Shown: piece after piece, positions 30,912-41,082 of the stretch
How the letters are laid out: each line of letters opens with the position of its first letter
Numbering within the stretch: position 1 is the stretch's first letter
Origin: Calonectria ilicicola
Taxonomy: Eukaryota; Ascomycota; Sordariomycetes; Hypocreales; Nectriaceae
Length of the DNA: 64,000 nt
NCBI GenBank assembly: GCA_020809705.1
Contig: CP085826.1
Coordinates: 3,844,001 to 3,908,000 of the forward strand
Direction: 5' to 3'
The notes under the pieces: model-generated
The model's input: only the letters and a program-made list of their open reading frames with translations
The model's database searches: none
Told to the model about the DNA's origin: nothing
Position numbers and translations under genes: made by a program

Positions 30912-33308
30912 GGGCGGTTAAAAAAAGTATGTAGGGGATGATTAAGGGATCGGGGGGACGAGGCCTGTGGAGGAATTGCGTGTGTGGTGAAGTGGGATCG
31001 AGAACGGACGGAGTTGGTGTTGCTGGCTTTGGCTTGGAGCTTCGCTTCAGGCAGCCTGAGAGCTGCGTGTTGCAGTCGTCCACCTACGGGCAAGGCTGGA
31101 GCATGGGTGCCTCAGGCGACGAGGACTGGACAAGGCTCAGCTCAGGCTCGACGTTCAAAGAGACATCAGCCTGTGTTGAGCCACATGTGGCGGCGTGGAG
31201 CTAAAATGCGGGAGTGGCTTGGATGAAGCCCACCGGCCCCTCCATTTTCTAAATGTCACATTGCGTTTGACCCCTGCAGCCAGCCGAGCATTCGGAGAGA
31301 TGCACCCGCCCACCAAGCCGCGGGCTTGGGAGCTGTGACGTTTGCAGGTAATTCTGGATCAGCTCTGGTCTAGAACCTGCCATGTCTGTCAGTCACACCC
31401 GGACATATGTAGCCATTATAAACCAAAGACATGGTTCTGGCAATCACTCTATAGGGCCAAGCACCATGGACATTTGAAGATGTGATGGGCGCTGTACCAT
31501 CCTCCCACTAACAAACCGATGAAGGATTAAAGCATATGGCATGTTCACTCTCTGTCTTTTTTCTCTCTTTTTTCTTCTTCTTCTTCTTTCTTCACAGCCA
31601 CCCCTCCAAACAAATCGTAGGTTTTTGAATTGAGGGGAAAACGGGATCTGGCCCCGTCCATGACGGTCCCTGGTGGATGGGCCACACGTCTTTTGTTGGG
31701 CCCTCATAGGACATAGCGCGGACAAAGGCCGCAATCGAAAAATGAAGCTTGGATCGGCGGTGAGTCCCCAGGATGTGCCTGGTTCTACCATCGAGTCTAA
31801 AAAGATGATATATGGCATGCTGCCACTCTCTTTGTTGTCTCAAGAAAAGGAAAAGAGAGGGAATAAATGCATGAAAGAACAAAACCAGACTAGAACACAG
31901 GCAAGTCAGGCCAACGTAAGACATCCAACTACACACACGTATCCTGCCTGCTCTGGCCTTGCTGCATCTCTTGCGTTTGTTAGGCATGCCCACGATTCAT
32001 TCCTCGGGCGGTTTAACCCTGGGGATCTGGCACGTCCCACGTCGTGTGGCATTGGCTCATTGGGTCACGTTGGTCGAGTGGACAGGGGCCAGTCCAAACC
32101 ATCCGATAGATGGCTGCCAGAGGAGCGGGTTTGCCCCCCTTAAGTCTCGCTTTGGAGGGTCTGGAGGGTCTGGAGGGCCTGGAGGGCCCGGAGGCCCGGA
32201 GTGGGTGCCGAGATGGAGCGTGGGCATGAAGAAGTGAACGGCACGGGTGATAAGTTGCATGAAGATGGGGATGAAGGCGAGGTTAACACACAAATCGAGG
32301 TCGACGGGGGGATAAGATTGACTGTAGATCAAAGCGCTGGTGCCTATCACAAGCGAGGGAGACCAGTGATGAGAAAACGTGTAGCCATTCACGAAGCTAC
32401 TTGTATCATGGGATCACAGGTGTCGCTTGTGATGCGGCAGGTCTGGGTGTGTCATGGCCAGCCGTGCAGCTAGGCAGGTGGCCGGGCCTGGCGCTACAGG
32501 GGAGGTAGGGCGCTGGTAGGTACCTAACCTACTGAAAGTCAATAACTTTTTAGCGGCCAGGCAAGCCTTCTGTACAGGGACCTGGATCCTTGCAATCTCC
32601 ACCAAACTCGCTGCCGCCCTCCACTGTCCCACGTTGCAACTCTGCAGGAAGTACCCCTCCATGACTGCTGCTGTGGTTCAGTACCATCATCACCACCACC
32701 ACCACCTGCCTACTACCGTCATACATTTTTTTTTCCCCTTTTCCCTTTCTGTATTTCTCATCACTTTGTCTTTCCTCCCCCTCTTCTCTCTCCACGTTCC
32801 AACATTCTCCTTTTTTCAACCTCCTGTCCCAAAACCGAACACGACTCTCTAAAACGAACCAAAAAAACAGCCTCCTTTACCGACTTCGTTGTCCACGGAC
32901 CGTTCTTCACTCTCCCCACCTTTTGGCCCTGGCGCCCTGCAACCCAACCCAACGGCCCACCGCTCTTAGACACCCCTCCAAGCCCAAATAAAGCGTCGCC
33001 TGAATCGACTTCTCCTTATCCCGTTTCTCCTTTCCTCTCACTACTTATAACGCTGTCCTCTCCTCCTTTTCCGTTTCCAGAAACTTGCTTAGCATAGCTG
33101 AATAAAAAAAACTCCGTTTGTTGCTCATTGCTCTCCGTCTGCGACACGACCCGTTTCCTCCAGGACTCGTCACACCTCCGCTTTGCCTGTCACCCCACCA
33201 TCCCCAGACTTCAGTCCGAATTCCCCCTCCAGAGAGAGACATAGGCTAAAACTCGGCTTTTATTATCTCTCTTGTTTCTTCTCCTCTTAACAAGTTATAA
33301 AACAGCGT
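30912..33308. other. Intergenic: PRE10 promoter and long CT-rich leader of the Gln-rich gene
   Basis: About 2.4 kb between divergent genes. 30912-31250 is likely the PRE10 promoter. 31560-31590 is a TTC-rich tract. 32149-32200 has a short tandem of GGAGGGTCTG/GGAGGGCCTG units. From about 32650 to 33300 the plus strand becomes strongly C/T-rich, typical of long fungal 5' leaders. No coding frame is convincing. Confidence 0.45.
32149..32200. repeat. GGAGGG-type short tandem repeat
   Basis: Several near-identical 9-10 base units of the form GGAGGGTCT or GGAGGGCCT in tandem on the plus strand. G-clusters at regular spacing could form a G-quadruplex, which is inference only. Confidence 0.55.
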
Positions 33309-33436
33309 ATGGTATCGAATAAAAGATACCTGTCCAAATTCTACAAATCCGTCCCGTCTGCGCTCTCAGCTAGGTACTGCATCACCCCACCTTCGTTTAT
33401 ATCCCTCTCTCTAACACGATTTTCAGATTGCCCAAC

Positions 33437-34261
33437 ATGGTTTCAGTTCAGCAAAATATGGACATGAACGACGAGCTCGCTGCTCTCTTCTATAAGAATC
33501 TTACCTTCAACCCAGAGCTCCAGGCTCCTCCAGCTCCAGTTCAACAAGAACTAGCCCCTGAGCCTACACCCATTATTTACTCCGTTTCACAGCACTACAC
33601 TCACTCTGCTCATGTCGTGAGAGCTCAGAAACAGGAAGAACGAGAAGAGCCCCAGCGCCACTCTTCCGAGCCTCCTCAGAGCGAGTCGTTAAACGCTGAG
33701 ACTGTTTTGCGCAACCATGGTGTTGACCCAAACACTCTTACCCCTTCTCAGGTCCAGCTATTCAGAATCGCGGACGAGCCCCAGCAACTGAGACTCTTGG
33801 AACTCTGGAGCATCTGCCCTCCAGGAAATGGTGGAGATATCCCCTCCCTGGCCTGGAGCAGCACGACCCTCGAGCAAGAGGAGCAGCTGGCTCAGATGCG
33901 GTATGAAAGGGCTCAACAGGAGCAGCAACAACAGCAACAGCAGAGCATGACACTCGACACAGCTTCCTACCAAACTGGTGATGGTCGATGGATTGAATCA
34001 GACAATGATTCGGAGCCCTACATGCTCTCCGGGTATGAAGAGATGATGCGACGAGAACGACAACGTGAGCTAGAGGGCCGCCTTCAAGATGTCCACAGCC
34101 ACTTTACTCCTGCCTCAACCTATACACCAGCTACCGACCCTGTTTACATGGGTGCGGACTATATCCGTCAGCAACAGATGCTGGATATGGCAACACAATA
34201 CGGCGCATTCCAGCAGTTCCGTGGAGGACACAGCGAAATCGATGCCATGGATGTCATGTAA
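33437..34261 (+). CDS. Gln-rich fungal protein, function unknown
   Basis: 274 residues from the ATG at 33437, which has an A at -3 and G at +4 (AACATGG). A 53-nt intron (33374-33426, GTACTG...TTTCAG, CTAAC branch) lies just upstream. Reading through the spliced upstream exon stays in frame to an earlier ATG at 33309, which would give 299 residues beginning MVSNKRYLSKFYKSVPSALS. The protein is hydrophilic. Visible features are NDELAALFYKNLTF near the start, a central NAETVLRNHGVDPNTLTPSQ and LRLLELWSICPP, a Gln run at about residues 160-170, and an acidic NDSEPYMLSGYEEMM. No known domain is recognised. It looks like a conserved fungal protein of unknown function. It is preceded by a long CT-rich leader, suggesting strong or regulated expression. 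Confidence 0.8.
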   Translation: MVSVQQNMDMNDELAALFYKNLTFNPELQAPPAPVQQELAPEPTPIIYSVSQHYTHSAHVVRAQKQEEREEPQRHSSEPPQSESLNAETVLRNHGVDPNTLTPSQVQLFRIADEPQQLRLLELWSICPPGNGGDIPSLAWSSTTLEQEEQLAQMRYERAQQEQQQQQQQSMTLDTASYQTGDGRWIESDNDSEPYMLSGYEEMMRRERQRELEGRLQDVHSHFTPASTYTPATDPVYMGADYIRQQQMLDMATQYGAFQQFRGGHSEIDAMDVM

Positions 34262-35029
34262 ATACATACCACATTCACTCGGGCTGGTCAACAAGATATT
34301 TAAATTTAGTTAGCATCTGGCCAATTTAACGAGCGGCCTAGATAGATGACAGCCCGGGGATGGTGGATTGGCCTTGTTTCTATTTTCATGTATGGGGTTT
34401 TATTACACAAGACTGGCGGAAACTCGAAGGCGACTGGAAGACCAAATTATGGCAACTCAAATGCTGGTTATACTTTAGGATGGATGAGATATTTTATGGC
34501 ACTGATGACTTCGTTTGGAAGGGAGGGCTGGCGCTGAGGGGAATACCTTTTTTTCTGTTTTTTTTCTGCTGTCGCTATTAAAACTACACACCTACTGTTT
34601 CCCAAATACCCTCCACATGTCGTTCAGTGTATACTAACAGTGCGTTTTTCTTAGACAAGGCTTGTGGCAAACATGATTAGTTAGCCAGAGGTACGTCGCC
34701 CCCCCTTAATGATCTTTCACGCTTCTTTGAAGACTTCTTTATTCTCCTGTGCTCTCCCTTTGAATCACCGCAAAGCCCCAAATCTGGGTTTGCTATGAGT
34801 AGTTGAGATGTGCCAAGGAGTGTTATTTTTCTTCTTCTTATGTACTGTCGTAGTAATGCAAGTCAATTACAAACCAGAATTCATTCGTCTTTTTTGTGAA
34901 CAATTTGATCAAGCGACGGTAGAGATGTATGCTTTGTATGCAAGATAATGAAGGGTATCGAATTTTCCTTCCGGACTTCTTAATTATAGTTGATCATGAT
35001 CATGCAGTTCTATCTAACGTGTGTTGTGT
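34262..35029. other. Convergent 3' flanks of the Gln-rich gene and RNA1
   Basis: About 770 AT-rich bases between stop codons of converging genes. Only short unsupported frames occur. It presumably holds both 3' UTRs. Confidence 0.45.
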
Positions 35030-36351
35030 CTATATGCCAGTCTTTTCAAGCTTCTTAGCCAACTCCTCAACAGTTTTATCCTTGATGACGGGTTCTTCCT
35101 GAGCCTCCTCTGCCTCCTTGGCCAGCTTCTCAGCCTGGTCCTCCTCTTCCTCCTCTTCCTCCTCCTCCTCCTCCTCGTCGCTGTCGAGCTCCTCAAGATC
35201 ACTCAGGCTGTCGACACCCCAATCCTTCTCTACAATGACGTCACCGGCAAGCTTCTCCTTGCGTTCGTCGAGGAGATCTTGAAGAACAACAATAGACTCA
35301 TTATCCTCGGTGAATTTGTTACCGTTTAGTTCGATTCGCTTCAGAGCGGGAAGGCCATCTTTGGCGGCTGCGGCAAAGCCCTTAACACCAGCAGCGGTGA
35401 TTTCGTTGTACTGAAGTCGAAGAGTTTCCAGTTTGGTGTTCTCTCCCTTGGCCAAGGCACGGGCGAGCAACACACCACCCTTTCCACCGAGGAGAGAGTC
35501 ACCAACGCCAAGTTCCTGCAGCACCTTCCAGCCGGACACAACCTTGGACAGGGCCTTGGCGCCAGTCAGGGTGAAGGTGTTGTCCTGCAAGTCCAGAATT
35601 TGAAGCCCAGTGGCCTTGCTGAGACCCTCTGTCAGAAGATGTGAGATACCCTCCTGGCGGATACCGTTCTGAACCATCTTAATTTCCTTGATCTTGTTGT
35701 GAAGACTGAAGGTCTTGGCCCAGGCAGTCATGCTTCCGTTCTCAAGTCGGTTTCGACCGCAGATGACTGTTTCCAGATCGGGAACCTCCTTTCCTTCCTT
35801 GCGCGCGGCCTCCTTCTTGGCGTGGAGCTCTGAGAGAGCATCGGCAACAAGGATACCGGCGTGGGGACCCAGACCATTGTTGTTGAGGTAGAGGTGTTGG
35901 AGGGGGACGTGGGCTTTGAGGAACTCGACCAGAGGGGCGACGGTGTTGATGCCGAAAGCGTTGTCGTTCAGGTTGACGGTGTTGAGCTTGGGAAGGTTGA
36001 GAATGGAGTTGAGGAGGGAAGAGAGCGCTTCGGGAATCTCGCTAAGGAGTCGACCGGTGAAGATGTCGGCGAGGTTGGCAACCTGGCGGAGGGGTAATTA
36101 GCGGGGTTGAACGAAGCGGTATAGACGACGGGGACACGCAGAGGACGGCTGCGACATACTCGGAGGTTCTTCTTGGTGGACAAGACCTCGCCCAGACGTG
36201 TGCAGGCGCCGATTCCAAGAGTGTTTCCAAGAATGCGGACTTCCTCGACGTCGTTGGCTTTGAGGTCGGCGATGTGGGCGTCGAGATCTTCGGCGGTGTC
36301 GAGCTTGAGCGCCTTCCCCTCAAGGGAAAAGACCTTGTCGGAAGGAGCCAT
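35030..36351 (-). CDS. rna1: Ran GTPase-activating protein (RanGAP, Rna1)
   Basis: Two exons (36351-36160 and 36082-35030) give 414 residues. The 77-nt intron runs GTATGT...CGCCAG with a GCTAAT branch. The protein starts MAPSDKVFSLEGKALKLDTA. Leucine-rich repeats follow, including VEEVRILGNTLGIGACTRLG, LNTVNLNDNAFG, LQHLYLNNNGLGPHAG and TVICGRNRLENGSM. ICGRNRLENG is the RanGAP block that contacts Ran. Later repeats are LQILDLQDNTFTLTGA and LKRIELNGNKF. A long Glu/Asp-rich tail (about 30 acidic residues in a row region) precedes a basic C-terminus, as in yeast Rna1. RanGAP stimulates GTP hydrolysis by Ran in the cytoplasm and so drives nuclear transport directionality. It is divergent from CYT1. 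Confidence 0.95.
35139..35177. repeat. (GAG)n/(CTC)n trinucleotide tract inside RNA1
   Basis: A CTC/CTT-rich run on the plus strand encodes the poly-Glu segment of the RanGAP acidic tail. It is a coding microsatellite that may vary in length between strains. Confidence 0.8.
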
Positions 36352-36947
36352 GGTGGTATATTCAAGGGGGTGGGGGGTTGCTGAGCGAAGAGAAGCAAGG
36401 AGCGATAGGTACAGATGCGATGCGCAAAAGGAAACAAATGGGAGGCTGCAGCACAAGCAAAAGAATGTGTGCTCTCCCAAGGAGAAGGTGGGGGTGGGGT
36501 AAAATTACCACCACCTGCCTTGCACCACAATGTGAATGCAGATTCCCAATGCGGACTTTTCTTGGGCTTGGCCACTGACTCGAGCTAGTACGTACCGGAC
36601 TGGATGACTAAGTAATAAGTGGCCCGCTGCTTCATGCTCCATGCTCCATGTTCCATGTTCCTCCGACAAGGCCAGCCAGACCTTAGAGCCGCCGGGTTTT
36701 TCCGGCCGGCGATGATGCCCAGCAATCCCCAGTGAGCACAGGTTGTCGGTCGCAGGGAAGGTGGATCCTTCAGGCACGTGACCGCATCCAATCAGCGTCG
36801 GCCCATTTCGGAACGCTCGATAGGTTTTCTCTGATGCTAAATGATCTCTGCTGAGCCCTTTTGTCCTCCGACTCCGAGAACGATTCCCCATCGCCGACTC
36901 ACATTCGATTGCGGCTCATTCAGCAGCGACGGTCTAGCTCGCCCATC
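36352..36947. promoter_or_regulatory. Divergent promoter region of RNA1 and CYT1
   Basis: About 600 bases between the two start codons. Frames on both strands are short. A near-tandem CATGCTCCATGCTCCATGTT occurs at about 36633-36653. No exact known promoter motif can be named with confidence. Confidence 0.5.
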
Positions 36948-38243
36948 ATGCTTGCCAGGTCGTCTATGCGCGCGTCGCGCGTCCTCAATGGCCTCCAGAA
37001 CGGCACTGCCGCTGCCTCCAAGGTATGGCACGATTCATGCCCATCAGCTTCCTGTTTACCGAGGGAACATGCCAATGGACCTCAACACGCCGCAACCACG
37101 CCAATCGCTCCAGAATGACTATTCATTCAATCGACCTGATCGCTGACTGTGTTTTGCTTGCAGCGTGCCGCCTTCTCGAGCTCCAGTGCCGCCGGCGAAG
37201 CTTCTGCCACCCGATTGAACTTGGCCGCCGCCGCCTCCACCACACTCGCCCTCGGCTCCATTGCCTGGTACTACCATCTTTATGGACCTGTCGCCTTCGC
37301 TTCGACTCCCGCTGAGGAGGGGTACGTGAAACCTGAATTCTGAATGGCGGCATTGGCCCAGTAGCCACCGATCCGGTCATGAGGCATAAATGCTGCATTC
37401 GCCTGCCACGAGTCCAACAAGGCCAATGCTAACATATGACGAATAGTCTCCATCCCACCAAGTACCCCTGGGTTCACAACCAGATCTTCAAGACCTACGA
37501 CCACCAGGCGTAAGTGGAATTCATGTGCCATCGGTCCGGCCAGATCCGATACTGACCTCGTTGTGAATAGCCTCCGCCGTGGTTTCCAGGTCTACCAGGA
37601 GGTCTGCGCTTCCTGCCACTCCCTTGACCGAATTCCCTACCGAGCCCTCGTTGGTACCGTCCTGACCGTCAACGAGGCCAAGGCCCTGGCCGAGGAGAAC
37701 GAGTACCCTGGCGAGCCCAATGATGAGGGCGAGATCGAGATGCGACCCGGAAAGCTTGCCGACTACCTCCCTGCCCCCTACAAGAACGAGGAGTCTGCCC
37801 GTTTCGCCAACAACGGTGCTCTTCCCCCGGATCTGAGCTTGATTGTCAAGGCCCGCCACGGTGGTTGTGACTACATCTTCAGCTTGCTCACTGGTTACCC
37901 CGAGGAGGCTCCTGCCGGTGTCACTGTTGCCCCTGGCATGAACTTTAACCCTTACTTCCCTGGAACTGGTATTGCCATGGCCCGTGTCCTGTACGATGGC
38001 CTCGTCGAGTACGAGGACGAGACCCCCGCCACCACCTCCCAGATGGCCAAGGATGTTGTCGAGTTCCTCAACTGGGCCGCTGAGCCTGAGATGGATGACC
38101 GCAAGAAGATGGGTATGAAGGTTCTGGTTGTTTCTGCTTCCCTGTGGGCTGTCAGCGTGTGGGTAAAGCGTTACAAGTGGGCCTGGGTTAAGTCGAGAAA
38201 GATTGCCTACGACCCTCCCAAGGAGGTCAAGGTCCGCCGATAA
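36948..38243 (+). CDS. cyt1: Cytochrome c1, heme protein of respiratory complex III
   Basis: Four exons (36948-37022, 37164-37321, 37447-37509, 37571-38243) give 322 residues. Introns are 141, 125 and 61 nt with GTATGG/GTACGT/GTAAGT donors. The N-terminus ([20 protein letters not shown]) is a mitochondrial presequence. A hydrophobic sorting segment ([18 protein letters not shown]) is typical of the bipartite signal. The mature protein begins near [14 protein letters not shown]. The heme site is CASCHS within [19 protein letters not shown]. The Met ligand lies in [19 protein letters not shown]. The C-terminal transmembrane anchor is [20 protein letters not shown], followed by a basic tail. All features match cytochrome c1 of the bc1 complex in the inner mitochondrial membrane. 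It is divergent from RNA1. Confidence 0.96.
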
Positions 38244-39912
38244 GCGGCCCCCAAACTCTCATTTGTATACTAGTCGCCCCCTAGAGCAGCTCCTTTGTGT
38301 TGGTGGCGGGTAGAAAAGAAGCAAAGTCGTGAACGGAGACGGAGACGGAAACGGGGAGGGTAGAGTGTAAATCAGATGAATCGTTCCAATACCTTGTTTG
38401 ACCTAGAACCAAGTCTGTTCTAATTCTACCTTGTTATGATAAATGCTTAGAATTGATCTGGATTGAAATGTGTGAGAAGAAAAAAATACGTGTATATTTG
38501 GTGGATTGAGTTGCAGATAGGTTAAGCGAGATATCATTTTGACAACGACACGTTTGAAAGTGTAGAAGTTGGGGGGTTCGAATGTCTGAGCGCTGTTTGC
38601 GAGGGAAAGAACATGCTGGAATGATGAGAACTTGCAAGAGGATGAAGAAAGAGAATTAAAATAAAATAAATAAAGTAAAGTAAAATAAATCTTAATAACA
38701 AAATCGCACAGAAGTTGCAGTCTTGGTCAAGATCTAGTTGAACGGATTCAATGACAGGATACGGAGGTGTCTGGCTGGGGTTGACCTAGGAGGGCACTCC
38801 CTGTTTGATTGCTGGCCGGGGACACAACGTCCCGCACCCGTCCAATTAATAGTTGATGGAGGCCACTGCGGCACTTTCAAGGCAAGCTTGGCAATTGCCC
38901 TGCGGCAGAAGCAGCAAACTGCAAGCAACAAACAGAAACAGCAACAACAGCATTTAGCCGTGGGCAGACTATTTGCTTCCCGGGCCGGATGAGGGGCACC
39001 ATGGGACCACCACTGGACCGAGTGGCACCGACTCGTTAAATAACCTCCACCAAGAGTTGGGGGGACGACAACGGCGCACTGGATCGGCTCAGCTATGTGG
39101 TGGCTTGCCGGGTAAGATGAAGCAGGTCAAGGGCCAGGGTTCTGCGCAAACTGCTGAGTGGCTGCTTAGGTCCAGGCGCATTTGCGTCGTCCTCCGGCAG
39201 CAGCCCCAAACCCCAGTGATAATCCCGCAATCGCTAATTGGGGCCAAAGAGGTTTTGGCAACTGTTTGTTTCTTATTAGTGCCAGACATGTAGGTTCACG
39301 AGGTTGTGCAAATGGAAGCTAGTGGTCCCATCCTGGCGTGCTGAACATGGCCTGGTTACTTGGGAACCGGGCCTGGTCCATCCATCCCCCCACTGAAGGA
39401 GCACTGAAACTTGCCCACTGTACCAGAGTTGGACCGGCCGGCCCAGGCCAACAGCGGGGCGCTAGGTAACAACGAGCTCAGGCTGCCAGAGGCCCAACCA
39501 ACCAAAGCCGAGACCTTCCACATCCCGAGCCACCAGTCTGCCCATCACATAGTGCGCTGCTCACTGCACTGTGCCTGTGCCTATCCTTCTCCAGCTCACT
39601 TGCTTATTCGATGACTTTCTCATCTCACACCCGCACCTCTCCCTCCATCCCTTGCTTCCTCTCCTCTCCCCTTCTTCTCTTCTCTTCTCTTCTCTCCTCA
39701 CCGCTCGCCACTGGATGAGTTGGCTGGCCACTAGCCTATTAATCCTGTCCTCTTCCCACGCGGCCTCTCTCTTCCTCTCCGTCCTCACTAGCGTCGCCAC
39801 CCCCAATCCCTCACTTTGAGAGCCTTTCACGCTTTCCGCCGTGCACCGAGCTCGGCCGTCGCCAGAACACCACCACCACAACCACAACCACAACCACAAC
39901 CACATCTCAATC
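38244..39912. other. Intergenic between CYT1 and the Cys-rich gene
   Basis: About 1.7 kb between two genes on the same strand. The first 500 bases are AT-rich and probably the CYT1 3' flank, with tandem AATAAA-like units near 38659-38690. 39560-39830 is strongly C/T-rich. 39869-39904 carries a CACAAC repeat in the presumed leader. No gene is supported. Confidence 0.45.
39869..39904. repeat. (CACAAC)n repeat in a 5' leader
   Basis: CAC and CACAAC units run almost to the ATG at 39913. In frame they would encode alternating His and Asn, but no ATG precedes them, so they are most likely untranslated. Unstructured CA-rich leaders favour translation, which is inference. Confidence 0.75.
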
Positions 39913-40596
39913 ATGCCGTTTGTCGCCGAGGACGTTCTGCCTGGGCGCAAGCGCAGATGGGACGCCGATGATGACCGTAGCGTCTACGCTCTTTACGGCC
40001 CACACGAGTCCAAAGACTTCTTCGTCCTCAACCAGAAGCCCGATTTGCCCCCGCGCAAGATCCTGCCCATGGCCCCTAAACGAGCACGCATCTCCGACGA
40101 TGAAATTCACCTCCACGACGACTTTTCCTCCTCTTCCACCAGCCCTCTTTCCCACCGACGACGTCGTTCTTCGCAGCTTAGAGTTCAGCCAGTTCAGCCT
40201 ACCTTTGCAAGCCGCATCCCCCCCAAACCCACCAGCGCAGTTCTCGCTCCTTGCCACATCTGCCACCGCCGGCCAACAAAGAAATCGGATCTCGACTCCT
40301 TCGCAGAGTGTCAGGGATGCGGAGAGCGCGCCTGCTTTGTGTGCATTCGCGAGTGCCAAGGCTGGAACAGGGACGACGGCTCGGTGCTGACTGAGCAAGA
40401 AATGCTCTCGCGGTCTTTTCACATGGACGACGTTGATGATCAACGAAATGACAACAGAAACGCTGGGCACGAAACTAGGAAGGGTTGGGATGCAGGGGGT
40501 CATCGGGCTGTTGTCTGCAGTCGGTGCTGCATTGAGCGTGGTGCTGAGGGAGACGTGGCATGCCTTGGTTGCCTTTCTCGTATGGAAGGGTCGTGA
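39913..40596 (+). CDS. Cys-rich putative zinc-finger protein, fungal, function unknown
   Basis: Single exon, 227 residues from the ATG in MPFVAEDVLPGRKRRWDADD. The N-terminal half is basic and low in complexity, with RKRRW, APKRARISDD and HRRRRSS resembling nuclear localisation signals. The C-terminal half has a Cys cluster: PCHICHRRP (Cys114, Cys117), ECQGCGERACFVCIRECQGW (Cys133, Cys136, Cys141, Cys144, Cys148), and later VVCSRCCIERG with CLGCLSR. The spacing suggests a RING- or FYVE-like cross-braced zinc domain, but the pattern is not a canonical RING and I cannot name the family. A frame open upstream through the CACAAC repeat has no ATG, so the start chosen is the first ATG. Confidence 0.82.
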   Translation: MPFVAEDVLPGRKRRWDADDDRSVYALYGPHESKDFFVLNQKPDLPPRKILPMAPKRARISDDEIHLHDDFSSSSTSPLSHRRRRSSQLRVQPVQPTFASRIPPKPTSAVLAPCHICHRRPTKKSDLDSFAECQGCGERACFVCIRECQGWNRDDGSVLTEQEMLSRSFHMDDVDDQRNDNRNAGHETRKGWDAGGHRAVVCSRCCIERGAEGDVACLGCLSRMEGS

Positions 40597-41082
40597 TACT
40601 CCGCCGAAACTCGAACAGATACTAATGAATCATGAAAATTCTTATTCTTGACGCCCCTGGGTGGGCGCTTTTGCCTCGGTTTTAATAGGCACACTTTTTT
40701 CAAACTGCTATTGGTTTTCTGGAGGCTTGGGAAAGGTGGTTGGCCTCGTTGGATTGGGTTTTGGGCAGGACAGCATACATATCATGAAGGAATAGAATAA
40801 TGGGTACGGATAGGGCGGCGGCGTTTTGTTTCCCTCTTGCCTTGACGGTTTGGCCTTATGCGCATTGGGGGTTACGGATATGCTCCAGGAATGGATATAC
40901 ACTAGTTGTAGATAGGATAGTCAAATCTCAAGGTCACGAAAGGACCACTCTCACCACTACGAAACATATCCATTTGTTGTGCAGCAATGTGTCAATGTCT
41001 TGATAATGTGATGTGACGTCTAGAATCCCACCATCCGATTGCCGTTTACTCATACACTGTATTAAATTACACCACGCTATTT
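40597..41082. other. Convergent 3' flanks of the Cys-rich gene and RPT1
   Basis: About 490 bases between two stop codons of converging genes; presumed 3' UTRs. Nothing else is seen. Confidence 0.45.
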
